Translations under genes and position numbers: made by a program
Shown here: positions 17,893 to 26,447 of the stretch, one piece after another
Layout of the letters: every line of letters starts with the position of its first letter
How positions within the stretch are numbered: the first letter of the stretch is position 1
DNA from: a virus
Direction: 5' to 3' (one strand)
Length of the DNA stretch: 64,000 nt
IMG/VR virus record: IMGVR_UViG_3300042375_000862
Coordinates: 80,040-144,039 of that record
The notes under the pieces: model-generated
What the model saw: only the letters and a program-made list of their open reading frames with translations
What the model was told of the DNA's origin: nothing
The model's database searches: none

Positions 17893-19560
17893 ATGTATAT
17901 AATAGGAATATCCGCATTTTACCACGACTCCTCTGTATGTTTATTCAGAGATAATCAACTAATATTCGCATGTGAAGAAGAAAAGTTCACAGGTATTAAA
18001 CATGATGATTCGTTTCCGGTCAGGGCGTTGGAATATATCTATAAACAATATAAGATTACACCCAAGAATTTACAAGTGATTTGTTATTATGAAGACCCAC
18101 AATTAAAATACCAAAGAGTAATAGAAAACATCAAACCTCAATGGTTTAAGAATCCATTATATTCGTTGAAGTCCTATTTAAAAATACGTAGTAACATAAA
18201 AGAAATTGATAAGAGATTGAAAGAAATTTGTCCAACTGTGTTCTATTCAACTCACCACGAAGCGCATCAATATTATGCACATTATACATCTCACTTTGAG
18301 GAATCCACATGTTTATCGGTAGACGGTGTAGGTGAGGTTGATACGGTATCTTTAGGAGTTGCAGATTACAACGGTATCAAATACAGTTCACTTGCAAAGT
18401 ATCCACATTCTATGGGTCTTTATTACTCTGCATTGACCTCTTATTTAGGGTTTAGACCGAATGAAGGTGAGTATAAGGTAATGGGATTGGCATCTTATGG
18501 TGACCCTCAAAAGTACATTAAAGAGGTACGTGATTTGATTTCATTTAAAAGTGGTAAGTTGGTGTGTAATATGGATGTATTTTGTTGGAATAAGACCGAT
18601 AAATCTATGTTCAATGAGAAACTTGCGGAACTATTAAGTGTTCCACAAAGATTACCTGAAGAAACATTAGAACAAACACACAAAGATTTGGCGGCGGCTG
18701 TTCAATTAAGATACGAAGAGGTATTGTTTGAGATTATCAAATCAATTAGACACGTAAGTAAAAGTCCAAACTTAACATTAAGTGGTGGTTGTGCATATAA
18801 CGGAACGGCAAATGGTAAAATTATCGATAAGACGCACTTCACCCATCTTTGGATTCCACCGGCACCATCTGACGCAGGATCAGCAATCGGGGCGGTCGTT
18901 CATTATTTGGTTAAAGAACGTAAAATAAGAAGTAAAATCACAAGAAATCCATTTTTAGGTCCCGAATATTATATGGATGATATTAGACGAGCAATTGGTA
19001 CCAACAACTTTAAAAAGTTTGAATCTGAAAATAAATTAAGAACACATATAGCACAAAAATTATTTGAAGGTAAAGTTGTGGGATGGTTTAATGGTCATAT
19101 AGAATTCGGATCAAGAGCATTGGGTAATAGATCAATATTGGCAAATCCAACATTACCTAATATGAAAGACAGAATTAATAAGGTCATTAAGAAAAGAGAA
19201 GGTTTTAGACCGTTTGCTCCAATGGTAACCAAAGAGAAACAGGATCAATTCTTTGAGATGACAGACGATGTTCCATATATGAATCAAGTTGTTAAGGTAA
19301 AGGAAGAATATCGAGATAAGTTACTTGCAGTTACTCATGTGGACGGAAGTGCTAGAGTCCAAACAGTCTACAAACACACCGTAATTCATGATTTATTAAG
19401 GGAATTTGAAAAATTAAGTGGTTATCCAATTTTACTGAATACCTCATTCAATGTTAAAGATAAGACAATGGTGTTGACACCGAAAGATGCGGTTGACACT
19501 TTCTTTGATACTGATATGGATATATTAGTAATGGGTAATTATGTTATGTATAAAAATTAA
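17893..19560 (+). CDS. Carbamoyltransferase (NodU/CmcH/TobZ family)
   Basis: A 555-residue protein. The N-terminal Kae1-like domain begins IIGISAFYHDSSVCLF and has EEEKFTGIKHD, the metal-binding STHHEAHQYYAH and SVDGVGE; the C-terminal YrdC-like half has GSRALGNRSILANP and REGFRPFAPMV. The family uses carbamoyl phosphate and ATP to place a carbamoyl group on a hydroxyl, often of a sugar in antibiotics, Nod factors or surface glycans. Length is normal for the family. In this operon a nucleotide sugar or glycan is the likely acceptor. Confidence 0.85.
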   Translation: MYIIGISAFYHDSSVCLFRDNQLIFACEEEKFTGIKHDDSFPVRALEYIYKQYKITPKNLQVICYYEDPQLKYQRVIENIKPQWFKNPLYSLKSYLKIRSNIKEIDKRLKEICPTVFYSTHHEAHQYYAHYTSHFEESTCLSVDGVGEVDTVSLGVADYNGIKYSSLAKYPHSMGLYYSALTSYLGFRPNEGEYKVMGLASYGDPQKYIKEVRDLISFKSGKLVCNMDVFCWNKTDKSMFNEKLAELLSVPQRLPEETLEQTHKDLAAAVQLRYEEVLFEIIKSIRHVSKSPNLTLSGGCAYNGTANGKIIDKTHFTHLWIPPAPSDAGSAIGAVVHYLVKERKIRSKITRNPFLGPEYYMDDIRRAIGTNNFKKFESENKLRTHIAQKLFEGKVVGWFNGHIEFGSRALGNRSILANPTLPNMKDRINKVIKKREGFRPFAPMVTKEKQDQFFEMTDDVPYMNQVVKVKEEYRDKLLAVTHVDGSARVQTVYKHTVIHDLLREFEKLSGYPILLNTSFNVKDKTMVLTPKDAVDTFFDTDMDILVMGNYVMYKN

Positions 19561-19563
19561 AAT

Positions 19564-19680
19564 ATGAAAAAACTAATCAATTGGGTAAAGAAATACTTTG
19601 CTGACAAGAAAAGAAAAAAAGAATTTAAAAAGAAATTAGAAGAATTACGTAAAAGAGACCCATTTATTTATAACCATTAA
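19564..19680 (+). CDS. Small basic protein of unknown function
   Basis: A 38-residue reading frame, MKKLINWVKKYFADKKRK at its start, very rich in lysine and arginine and probably a single amphipathic helix. It starts three bases after the carbamoyltransferase gene stops, in the same TAAAATATG-type junction seen for other real genes of this operon, which is the main reason to call it. No family is recognised. Confidence 0.45.
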   Translation: MKKLINWVKKYFADKKRKKEFKKKLEELRKRDPFIYNH

Positions 19681-19712
19681 TTTGGTTTTTTAAAAAAGTT
19701 TCTTTATATTAT
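19681..19712 (+). promoter_or_regulatory. Bacteroidota-type promoter, sulfate module
   Basis: TTTG, 20 bases, then TATATTAT, six bases before the ATG at 19719. This is one of the best matches in the window. The spacing suggests an extremely short leader. Confidence 0.55.
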
Positions 19713-19718
19713 AGTATT

Positions 19719-20156
19719 ATGTCAATATATTGGTTCACCGGACAACCCGCATCAGGTAAAACTACGTTAGTAAACAATCTCCTAACTCATTTTGGTAAGG
19801 AGAATACTATCATTATAGATGGTGACGATTTGAGGGACATTTTCCAAAATAAGGACTATTCTGAGGTGGGAAGGAGAAAAAATATTGAAAGAGCACAAGA
19901 CATTGCTCAATTTTTGAATAAAAAGGGGTTTACGGTCTTGGTATCCTTAGTTTCACCATATAAAGACCAAAGAGAGGACTTTAAGAATAGAGAAGACGTT
20001 GTTGAGGTTTATGTTCACACGACGGAAGATAGGGGTAGAAATCAGTTTCACGTAGAGAACTATGAACCACCTACCGAAAACTTTATAGATTTGGATACAA
20101 CGGATAAAACCGAAGTAGATTCTTATTATGAAATATTAAAAAAATTAACACTATGA
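19719..20156 (+). CDS. cysC: Adenylylsulfate (APS) kinase-like protein
   Basis: A 145-residue P-loop kinase with Walker A GQPASGKTT at residues 8-16, IIDGDDLRD and SEVGRRKNIERAQDIAQ, the signature of APS kinases, and a later LVSPYKDQRE segment. The reaction would be ATP plus APS to PAPS, the sulfate donor of sulfotransferases. It is shorter than the usual 180-200 residues because the C-terminal part is trimmed. It is the first gene of a three-gene overlapping set; a sulfotransferase gene lies 3 kb downstream. Confidence 0.75.
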   Translation: MSIYWFTGQPASGKTTLVNNLLTHFGKENTIIIDGDDLRDIFQNKDYSEVGRRKNIERAQDIAQFLNKKGFTVLVSLVSPYKDQREDFKNREDVVEVYVHTTEDRGRNQFHVENYEPPTENFIDLDTTDKTEVDSYYEILKKLTL

Positions 20157-20539
20157 GTAAGAAATATGCAATGTATGTGGGCAGATGGCAAAATTGGCAC
20201 AAGGGTCACGAATGGTTACTTAACCAACAATTAGAAAAGGGAAAGAATGTGTGGGTGGCAATTAGAAATGTGGAGACAGATGAAAACAACCCAAAAACGG
20301 CACAACAAGTTATGATGGATTTAGCTGAAGAATCCTTCTTTAAGGAAAATTCACATAGAATTAACATATCCATCATCCCTGATATTGAGAGTATCAATTA
20401 TGGTAGAGGAGTTGGGTATGATGTCATTTACCATGAACCACCTGAAGACGTGGCAAAAATTAGTGGTACAAGTATAAGAAACGGGTATATTGACTCAAAC
20501 GGAGATATTATAGAATATCCAGATATGAATGACAAATGA
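20153..20539 (+). CDS. Nucleotidyltransferase (HxGH family)
   Basis: A 128-residue nucleotidyltransferase-fold protein: YVGRWQNWHKGHEWL contains the HxGH motif, IPDIESINYGRGVGY forms the middle, and ISGTSIRNG is the usual ISxTxxR element. The fold transfers AMP or CMP to a phosphate acceptor, as in NMN adenylyltransferase, cytidylyltransferases and ATP sulfurylase. Tight coupling with APS kinase (ATGA overlap) makes a role in making APS, or a CMP/AMP-sugar, plausible; the substrate is not evident. Confidence 0.6.
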   Translation: MSKKYAMYVGRWQNWHKGHEWLLNQQLEKGKNVWVAIRNVETDENNPKTAQQVMMDLAEESFFKENSHRINISIIPDIESINYGRGVGYDVIYHEPPEDVAKISGTSIRNGYIDSNGDIIEYPDMNDK

Positions 20540-20751
20540 TAGTAGAACGTAAACGACATATAGCTAAAACCATCTCATATCGTATTGTAAGTACCCTTAT
20601 TGGGTTTCTAATAATATGGTGGGTAAGTGGATCAATTAAGGTCGGTACGGCTTTCGGAGTGGTAGAACTGATATATAAACCCATCCAATATTATCTTCAT
20701 GAAAGAATTTGGTATAAATGGATAAAATTTGGATTAAAAGATAAAAAATAA
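20536..20751 (+). CDS. DUF2061 membrane protein
   Basis: A 71-residue protein with features of DUF2061: ERKRHIAKTISYRIVST then a hydrophobic segment with GFLIIWWVSG, and a second one around residues 38-52, ending in HERIWYKWIKFG. Two membrane helices are likely. DUF2061 genes are often next to sulfate-activation genes in bacteria, which fits the overlap with the upstream pair. The molecular role is unknown. Confidence 0.7.
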   Translation: MIVERKRHIAKTISYRIVSTLIGFLIIWWVSGSIKVGTAFGVVELIYKPIQYYLHERIWYKWIKFGLKDKK

Positions 20752-20752
20752 G

Positions 20753-20760
20753 TATTTATA
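20753..20760 (+). promoter_or_regulatory. AGTATTTATA motif, possible late promoter
   Basis: TATTTATA, preceded by AG, 18 bases before the ATG of the Hint-domain gene. The same motif precedes several other probable structural genes. It could be a phage-specific promoter element, but AT-rich background makes single sites weak evidence. Confidence 0.3.
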
Positions 20761-20778
20761 TACAAATAACAAAACAAT

Positions 20779-22308
20779 ATGAGGACAGTATTAATAGGTT
20801 CGGACTTTATGTACGACAAAGATGGTAATTTAAAACCAATTGAAATCAATACCGCAGTTGGTTGGCATAATAATACAATTGAAGAAACCGACTCACTGTT
20901 GGATTTAACAACATTGACTACATTTATAACCGATAATTCTTTTACCAAAGTCGTATATATCGGAAATATTTCTAATTTAGATGTAGAATTATCAGGTTCA
21001 TGTACCACATTAGGAATTGAATATGAAAAACATTTGGTATATACAAACTCAATCACCATCCCATTTGTTGAGGATAACAATCAAACTCTAATTATTAGAA
21101 GTGCTTACGACACCACTGCATTGGTAGATGACACATATTGTAGAGATAAAGTTAATTTTTTAAATTTAATAAAAGATTCTTCTTTTGGGTCTCAATTTGC
21201 TTATTTAGATGAAAACAATTCAATCGTTAGTAATATAACAACAATTAACGATAATGGGGAACATCCAAATTTTATTTTAAAAGCAAGATTACCTGATTAT
21301 GATAAAGAAGTTTATCCTAAATTTTATAAAGTATCTACACAAGAAGAATTAGATAGTCTTATTTCAAATGTAGTTACTTCTGATTATTTTTTAATGGAGT
21401 TTCATTTAAATCAATCTGAATTAATACAAGACCATATAAAAGTTTTTAGAGGATTAAATTTATTATTCCCACCAAATTTAGAATCTATATCATTAGGTGG
21501 TTATACAAGAGCATGCGATGATAAGATTACAATAAACTCATCATTTAATCCTACTACATTTGAATTAACAAATGGTCGTGAAAAATATATTGCAGGTAAT
21601 TATCAATTATTACTACCAAAATTATCAGATACAGACTTGGTATTGATGAGTGATGGTACATACAAGGTTGCAACCGAATTGGTGGTAGGGGATGTATTAA
21701 AAACAATCGATATTCCTAATCCATTTGATGTTGTAGATATGAGCGCAGTTGCAAATTATAGAATATCACAATCCGAATTAGAGAGTGGTACAACATACTC
21801 AACAAATGCTATTACTAACATAAGACGAGTGAATACATATTCTAAAATTGTTAAAATAACATTTACCGATGGTAGTGATTGGTTTGATAACCGACATTCA
21901 AATTACCTTTCAATTAGAAATAATGAAGTAAGATTTTTAAAACTAAATGGTGGGGATAACGATGATTCAATGGTTATTGGTGACAATATATTATTATTAG
22001 ATACATTAAATTTTGAAACACCTTTATTTATAATAAAAGAAGTATCAAATATTGAAATGGTTTCTGAATTTTTTGGTGGGTATGAAATAACCGTAGAAAA
22101 CGCTCATATATTCTTAACAAAATCAGATGTGGACTCAGATAAATCATATGTTTCAATTGAACATAATGGAGTGGATTGTACATATGAAAGTTTAAATAAT
22201 TGTGAGTTCGGTGGTATATGTGGAAAAAACCAGCAGTGTTGTCCACTATCATGGAACGATAGACAATGTCTAAAAACGATTCAATGTCTCGCATGTAACC
22301 AAAAATAA
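20779..22308 (+). CDS. Hint-domain protein with Cys-rich tail
   Basis: A 509-residue protein in three parts. The N-terminal region (1-280) has GNLKPIEINTAVGW and IIRSAYDTTALVDD, which faintly recall ATP-grasp enzymes. The middle (about 286-455) resembles a Hint (hedgehog/intein) fold: TDLVLMSDGTYKVATELVVGDVL, FTDGSDWFDNRHSNYL and VENAHIFLT. The expected initial Cys or Ser is not at the block A start, so autocleavage may be absent. The last 40 residues hold eight or more cysteines. Neighbours do not explain the role; it may be a virion component. Confidence 0.5.
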   Translation: MRTVLIGSDFMYDKDGNLKPIEINTAVGWHNNTIEETDSLLDLTTLTTFITDNSFTKVVYIGNISNLDVELSGSCTTLGIEYEKHLVYTNSITIPFVEDNNQTLIIRSAYDTTALVDDTYCRDKVNFLNLIKDSSFGSQFAYLDENNSIVSNITTINDNGEHPNFILKARLPDYDKEVYPKFYKVSTQEELDSLISNVVTSDYFLMEFHLNQSELIQDHIKVFRGLNLLFPPNLESISLGGYTRACDDKITINSSFNPTTFELTNGREKYIAGNYQLLLPKLSDTDLVLMSDGTYKVATELVVGDVLKTIDIPNPFDVVDMSAVANYRISQSELESGTTYSTNAITNIRRVNTYSKIVKITFTDGSDWFDNRHSNYLSIRNNEVRFLKLNGGDNDDSMVIGDNILLLDTLNFETPLFIIKEVSNIEMVSEFFGGYEITVENAHIFLTKSDVDSDKSYVSIEHNGVDCTYESLNNCEFGGICGKNQQCCPLSWNDRQCLKTIQCLACNQK

Positions 22309-22327
22309 TAAAATAAAATAATATAAA

Positions 22328-22405
22328 ATGACAATAACAGAAAAACAAACAATTAATAATGTAATGGGTCAAATTGGTTCACTAATTATTACCGCAAATT
22401 CTTAA
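22328..22405 (+). CDS. Possible 25-residue peptide
   Basis: A short frame MTITEKQTINNVMGQIG... with an A-rich leader, in the 118-base gap after the Hint-domain gene. It has no similarity that I recognise; the start context ATATAAAATG fits other starts in this genome. It may be a real small protein or a remnant. Confidence 0.25.
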   Translation: MTITEKQTINNVMGQIGSLIITANS

Positions 22406-22426
22406 TAAAGAAATAAAATAAGTTAT

Positions 22427-22711
22427 ATGGATTTTGATTTCAAAAAAATCACTAAGGCTTGGTTTGATTCGTATTTTGGTTCGGATAAACAAAAAGAGAT
22501 GGCGGTAAAACGTTCATCAATATGTGAAGTGTGCCCATCCCGTGACGTAAAAGTTAAAGGGATTGATTTATTAACAGTATGTGGTGAATGCGGGTGCCCA
22601 ATCAAGAAAAAAATATTTTCAGACGTTTTCAACGATTGTCCATTAAAAAAATGGGAATCAGTTGATTTAGAATATTTTCCATCAAGAAAAACTAATAAAA
22701 CTTTATATTAA
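22427..22711 (+). CDS. Small zinc-ribbon-like protein
   Basis: A 94-residue protein with CEVCPSRD, then CGECGCPIKKK, then CPLKKW. The spacing C-x2-C ... C-x2-C-x-C ... C is a zinc-binding arrangement seen in many small phage proteins of unknown role. The N-terminal 30 residues form a helix. The tail NKTLY is part of a C-terminal pattern shared with the following, unrelated genes. Confidence 0.6.
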   Translation: MDFDFKKITKAWFDSYFGSDKQKEMAVKRSSICEVCPSRDVKVKGIDLLTVCGECGCPIKKKIFSDVFNDCPLKKWESVDLEYFPSRKTNKTLY

Positions 22712-22716
22712 ATTGT

Positions 22717-23097
22717 ATGATAACAGAAATCCATACATCAAATAAAATTTATATAAAATTTATTGATACTAAAAAAGGTTGGGGTGTCTTTTGTAAAGAA
22801 AAAATATTAAAAGATGAAATTGTAGAACAATGTTACGGAATAATTGATAATTATAAAACTACACCGTTAAAAGATTATTGTTTTGTATTAAACACAAAAA
22901 ATCATCAGAACCACGACGCAATAATGCCAGTGGGGTATGGTGCAATATATAATCATAGTGATACACCAAACATAACTTGGCAAAATATAGGTAAAATAGT
23001 AGAATTTATAGCCACTCAAGATATTGAAATTGGTGAAGAAATTTGTCATAATTATGGAGAAGGATATTTAGAAAAATGGGCCCACCGATTTATATAA
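22717..23097 (+). CDS. SET-domain protein
   Basis: A 126-residue SET-domain protein, the size of the minimal domain. It shows KKGWGVFCKEKI, EIVEQCYG, YGAIYNHSDTPN and the substrate/cofactor segment IGEEICHNYGEGY. SET proteins use S-adenosylmethionine to methylate lysine; small viral and bacterial versions act on host or virion proteins. The conserved NHS and the final N-Y pair are intact, so activity is plausible. Its stop overlaps the sulfotransferase start by one base (TAATG). Confidence 0.8.
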   Translation: MITEIHTSNKIYIKFIDTKKGWGVFCKEKILKDEIVEQCYGIIDNYKTTPLKDYCFVLNTKNHQNHDAIMPVGYGAIYNHSDTPNITWQNIGKIVEFIATQDIEIGEEICHNYGEGYLEKWAHRFI

Positions 23098-23696
23098 TGA
23101 AAATCGCATTAATATATATCGCTAGAACAGGATCAACTTCCTTATTGAAGTATTTTGCAAAATTAAAACCTAATTATGTTTGTTATAATGAACCATGGTT
23201 TCCATGGGCAAAGAAAAATATACATACCGAAAATACGGAGTACAATGAATTAATTAAAAACGATAATTTATTTATAAAATCTACATTAACCCATCTACCA
23301 TGTTCATTAGAAACATTAATTTCTGATTTTGATACTGTTATTTTTTTAATAAGAAAAGACCTTAAATCCCAAATAGAAAGTCATATTTTAGTGAATAAAG
23401 AAATGTCATATTTAAACACCACAAAAAGAAAATATAACATACACAATATAACTGAAAGTGAAATTGAACATTATAGTGAGATTACAAATAATCACATACA
23501 AAAAATAAAAACCACATCTAATACATATAATGTACCTCTATTTTATTATGAAGATTTATATTATGGTGATTTTCAACCGATATTTGATGAATTGGGAATT
23601 GTATATAATAAAGAATATTATGATGAATATTTAAATATTTCTAACAAATATAGAATTGGTAATATGGACATTAAAAACCATAAAACTTTAATTTAA
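23097..23696 (+). CDS. Sulfotransferase-like protein
   Basis: A 199-residue protein with the P-loop-like PAPS motif IYIARTGSTSLLKYF at residues 5-19 and the 3'-phosphate segment VIFLIRKDLKSQIESH near residue 85. It would transfer sulfate from PAPS to a glycan or tyrosine. The ATG at 23097 is chosen because it forms TAATG with the upstream stop; an in-frame ATG 21 bases earlier lies inside the SET gene. It ends HKTLI. The APS kinase gene upstream would supply the donor. Confidence 0.7.
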   Translation: MKIALIYIARTGSTSLLKYFAKLKPNYVCYNEPWFPWAKKNIHTENTEYNELIKNDNLFIKSTLTHLPCSLETLISDFDTVIFLIRKDLKSQIESHILVNKEMSYLNTTKRKYNIHNITESEIEHYSEITNNHIQKIKTTSNTYNVPLFYYEDLYYGDFQPIFDELGIVYNKEYYDEYLNISNKYRIGNMDIKNHKTLI

Positions 23697-24173
23697 ATGA
23701 ATATATGTAAAAATTTATTATCAGACAAAGAGTTATTTTTTTTAAATTCAATATGTTCAAATTTTGTTGAGACACAATTACCACACAATCGTAATAACTA
23801 CGTTAGAAAAAACTTAAATATAAAAGAAGAGTTGTTAGAATATCAAAAAAGATGCTCAAAATATTTACCAGATGGGTATCAATTATATGATTTATGGATT
23901 AACAAGGTAACCAATAAAACAAATATTGATGACAATTATCATATTGATGTTGCGGATTTAAGTATCATCACCTACATTAATGAAAATTTTGAGGGTGGAG
24001 AATTTCAGTATATTTTTAAAAATGAAGAAATAAAAGTAAAACCAATTATAAACCATAGCTTAATTATAAATAAAGAAATAGAACATAGAGTTCTTAATGT
24101 AACTAATGGAGAAAGATTTAGTTTAATTTCTTTTTATAAAAAAATACAAAAAAAACAAAAAACATTAATTTAA
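23697..24173 (+). CDS. 2-oxoglutarate/Fe(II) oxygenase-like protein
   Basis: A 158-residue protein with the facial triad layout of P4H-type oxygenases: YHIDVADLSIITYIN gives H-x-D, EGGEF is the strand after it, and EHRVLNVTNGERFSLI gives the distal His and the Arg that binds 2-oxoglutarate. The substrate could be a protein residue or a sugar. It ends QKTLI, like its neighbours, and abuts the sulfotransferase gene with no gap. Confidence 0.7.
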   Translation: MNICKNLLSDKELFFLNSICSNFVETQLPHNRNNYVRKNLNIKEELLEYQKRCSKYLPDGYQLYDLWINKVTNKTNIDDNYHIDVADLSIITYINENFEGGEFQYIFKNEEIKVKPIINHSLIINKEIEHRVLNVTNGERFSLISFYKKIQKKQKTLI

Positions 24174-25235
24174 ATGAATACATTTAAAAATATAGATTTA
24201 AAAAATTATGTTTGTAGTGTTCCATTTAATTCATTAGAAATACATAATAATGTTTGCTTTGTATGTTGTCCATCTTGGTTACCAAATAAAATAGAACTTA
24301 ATGAGATTCCTTTAAAAGATGTATATAATAGTGAACCTGTTATTGATATTAGAAATTCTATTTTAGATGGTTCATTTAAATATTGTAATAAAGAACTTTG
24401 CCCATATTTAAGTAAATTGGTAAATTACGGGGTAACATCTGGACCCGTTACTTTAAAAACAAAATTAAACCCAAGTTTTTATAATCCTATTATAAAAAAT
24501 AATACACCGGATTATCTTATAATGAATTTTGACAGGACATGCAATTATAAATGCCCTTCATGTAGAATTGATTTAATTGTTGAAAATGGAGAAGGTATAC
24601 AACGTGTTGAAAAAACAATTGAAGATATAGATAATTATTATTCTGCAAATGTAAAAACACTATACATAACTGGTTCAGGTGACCCATTTGTATCGGTGGG
24701 GTTTAGAAATTATTTAAGAAATTTTAATCCTAAAAAATATCCAAAATTAATATCAATTCATTTACATACAAATGCAAGTATGTGGGATAAAAAAATGTGG
24801 GATAGTATGCCAAATATTCATAATTATGTAAACACTTGTGAAATCAGTATAGACGCTGGCACTAAAGATACTTACGAAAATAAAACAAGAATAGGTGGCA
24901 ATTGGGAAAATTTAATGAATAATCTTAAATTTATCAATACATTACCAATACGTGTTAAAACATCGTTTGTTGTTCAAGATAGTAATTATATGGAAATGGA
25001 AACATTTTATAATTTAATGTATTCTATATTTAGAAAAAAAGTAGATGTGTTTTTTGGAAAGATAACAAATTGGGGAACATTTTCCGAAGGTGAATTTAAA
25101 TTAAAACAAGTATGGGATGCCGAACATCCAGAACATGAATTATTTAAAAAAGAATTTAATAAAATATGGAAAAATCAAAATCTATTCCATAATTTATATG
25201 AGTTTATTGATAACACTAATAAAACTTTAATATAA
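24174..25235 (+). CDS. Radical SAM protein with SPASM-like cysteines
   Basis: A 353-residue radical SAM protein. The core motif is CNYKCPSC (Cys123, Cys127, Cys130), followed by a TGSGDPF glycine-rich strand and a HLHTNAS strand. A second cysteine set, CSVPF...CFVCCPSW near residues 14-36 and a pair around residues 75-80, resembles auxiliary-cluster or SPASM-type segments placed at the N-terminus. Such enzymes commonly modify peptides or sugars. It ends NKTLI and is the only radical enzyme in the oxygenase island. Confidence 0.75.
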   Translation: MNTFKNIDLKNYVCSVPFNSLEIHNNVCFVCCPSWLPNKIELNEIPLKDVYNSEPVIDIRNSILDGSFKYCNKELCPYLSKLVNYGVTSGPVTLKTKLNPSFYNPIIKNNTPDYLIMNFDRTCNYKCPSCRIDLIVENGEGIQRVEKTIEDIDNYYSANVKTLYITGSGDPFVSVGFRNYLRNFNPKKYPKLISIHLHTNASMWDKKMWDSMPNIHNYVNTCEISIDAGTKDTYENKTRIGGNWENLMNNLKFINTLPIRVKTSFVVQDSNYMEMETFYNLMYSIFRKKVDVFFGKITNWGTFSEGEFKLKQVWDAEHPEHELFKKEFNKIWKNQNLFHNLYEFIDNTNKTLI

Positions 25236-25241
25236 TTAAAT

Positions 25242-25757
25242 ATGAAACATAACATAATAAAAATTGACATAAATGACATAAATTTAATAAAACAAGTTTA
25301 TAAAAATGGTGAAGAAAATGGTCATAATGTAGAAACAAATCCATACAATAAAAGAAGGGATAAAAATACTTATAGTACTGAATTAGTTAAAAGTGAAACG
25401 TTTTTTTGTGATACACGTAATAAAGAATTAGTCGATATTGTTAAAAAATATATTAACATAAATGAAACAACGGAATATATTGTTAATATGCATTATATTA
25501 ATTATAAAATAGGTGAGGAAGCAAAAGAGCATATTGATACCGGTGCCTCAATAAGAACATATATAATATTATTAAATGATAATTTTAATGGTGGTGAATT
25601 TTATCTGGATAATATCCATATCCCTCTAAAATTGGGCGAAATAATTGAATTTGATGCCAATTTATTACATAAGGTTACTCCCATAATATCTGGCAATAGA
25701 GAAGTATTAGCGATATGGATTTTACCATCGCAAAAAAATAAAAAAACTTTAACATAG
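25242..25757 (+). CDS. 2-oxoglutarate/Fe(II) oxygenase-like protein
   Basis: A 171-residue P4H-like oxygenase. The first triad block is EHIDTGASIRTYIILLND (H-x-D), followed by NGGEFYLD, then LHKVTPIISGNREVLAIW for the distal His and the 2-oxoglutarate-binding Arg. It ends KKTLT, the variant of the KTLI tail. No signal peptide is visible. A short sulfotransferase-like frame begins at its stop codon. Confidence 0.75.
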   Translation: MKHNIIKIDINDINLIKQVYKNGEENGHNVETNPYNKRRDKNTYSTELVKSETFFCDTRNKELVDIVKKYININETTEYIVNMHYINYKIGEEAKEHIDTGASIRTYIILLNDNFNGGEFYLDNIHIPLKLGEIIEFDANLLHKVTPIISGNREVLAIWILPSQKNKKTLT

Positions 25758-25921
25758 TGATAGTCCTGATTTTATCACGTACAAGATGTGGATCTACTAC
25801 ATTATGTAAATGGATATCAAAAGAATTAGATATTGAATTAGATGAAACCCCATATGATAAAAAATATAGAAAAGACACATATACTTTAACGTATGATTTT
25901 AAAAGAAAAAATATTATTTAG
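25757..25921 (+). pseudogene. Truncated sulfotransferase-like remnant
   Basis: A 54-residue frame opening at GTG, which overlaps the TAG stop of the gene before. It has ILSRTRCGSTTLCKWISKE, matching the PAPS-loop start of sulfotransferases such as the one encoded at 23097, then breaks off into DETPYDKKYRKD and stops inside the next gene. Everything after the first helix of a sulfotransferase is missing. It is most likely a gene cut by the insertion or duplication of the oxygenase gene behind it, though a short functional peptide cannot be excluded. Confidence 0.55.
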
Positions 25922-26447
25922 TAAAGAGGAGTGTCAGTCCATTTTGAAAAATATTGAAAAATGGGATGATACTATTATAAGCGTACGATTGGGTGGACAA
26001 TTAACCAACAAAGGAGGTATTATGAAATCGTTTAAAATAAATTGGGACGATAATAATAGTTGGATTAAAAATAGAGTTATAAATTGGGTTAATTCTTTGG
26101 ATGAGGTTTTGTATAAAATAAATCATAATAAAAACTTAAATGCGGGTTATAGAAAATATATCAAAGGTGATTATTTTATAAAACATGATGATCATATTTA
26201 CAATGGGGATAGGAGATTGTATACTATTGGTGTGATGATTCATAAATCGGAAGATTTAATTGGTGGAGATTTAAAAATGTATATTAATAATGATGTAGTT
26301 AATATTGATTTTAATTTAGGTAATGTATATATATTTGATTCAAATACACCACATTCAGTTGATTTAATTGAATTGGGAGAAAGAATTACACTTATGTTTT
26401 TTATAGTTCAATCTGATACTATTAAAAATATAAAACATATTATATGA
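25893..26447 (+). CDS. 2-oxoglutarate/Fe(II) oxygenase-like protein
   Basis: A 184-residue P4H-like oxygenase beginning LKEKILFSKEECQSI, shared with the next gene. The triad is FIKHDDHIYNGDRRLYTIGV (H-x-D), a GGDLKMYI strand, and TPHSVDLIELGERITLMF for the distal His and Arg. Its first codons overlap the truncated sulfotransferase frame, and its stop overlaps the next start (ATGA). The strong N-terminal identity with the following gene suggests tandem duplication. Confidence 0.75.
   Translation: MILKEKILFSKEECQSILKNIEKWDDTIISVRLGGQLTNKGGIMKSFKINWDDNNSWIKNRVINWVNSLDEVLYKINHNKNLNAGYRKYIKGDYFIKHDDHIYNGDRRLYTIGVMIHKSEDLIGGDLKMYINNDVVNIDFNLGNVYIFDSNTPHSVDLIELGERITLMFFIVQSDTIKNIKHII
25915..25943 (+). 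repeat. 29-bp direct repeat, copy 1
   Basis: A 29-base sequence beginning TATTTAGTAAAGAGGAGTGT, identical to 26463-26491, encoding LFSKEECQSI in the same frame of two adjacent oxygenase genes. Identity at the nucleotide level, in proteins otherwise divergent, points to recent duplication or gene conversion. Confidence 0.9.
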
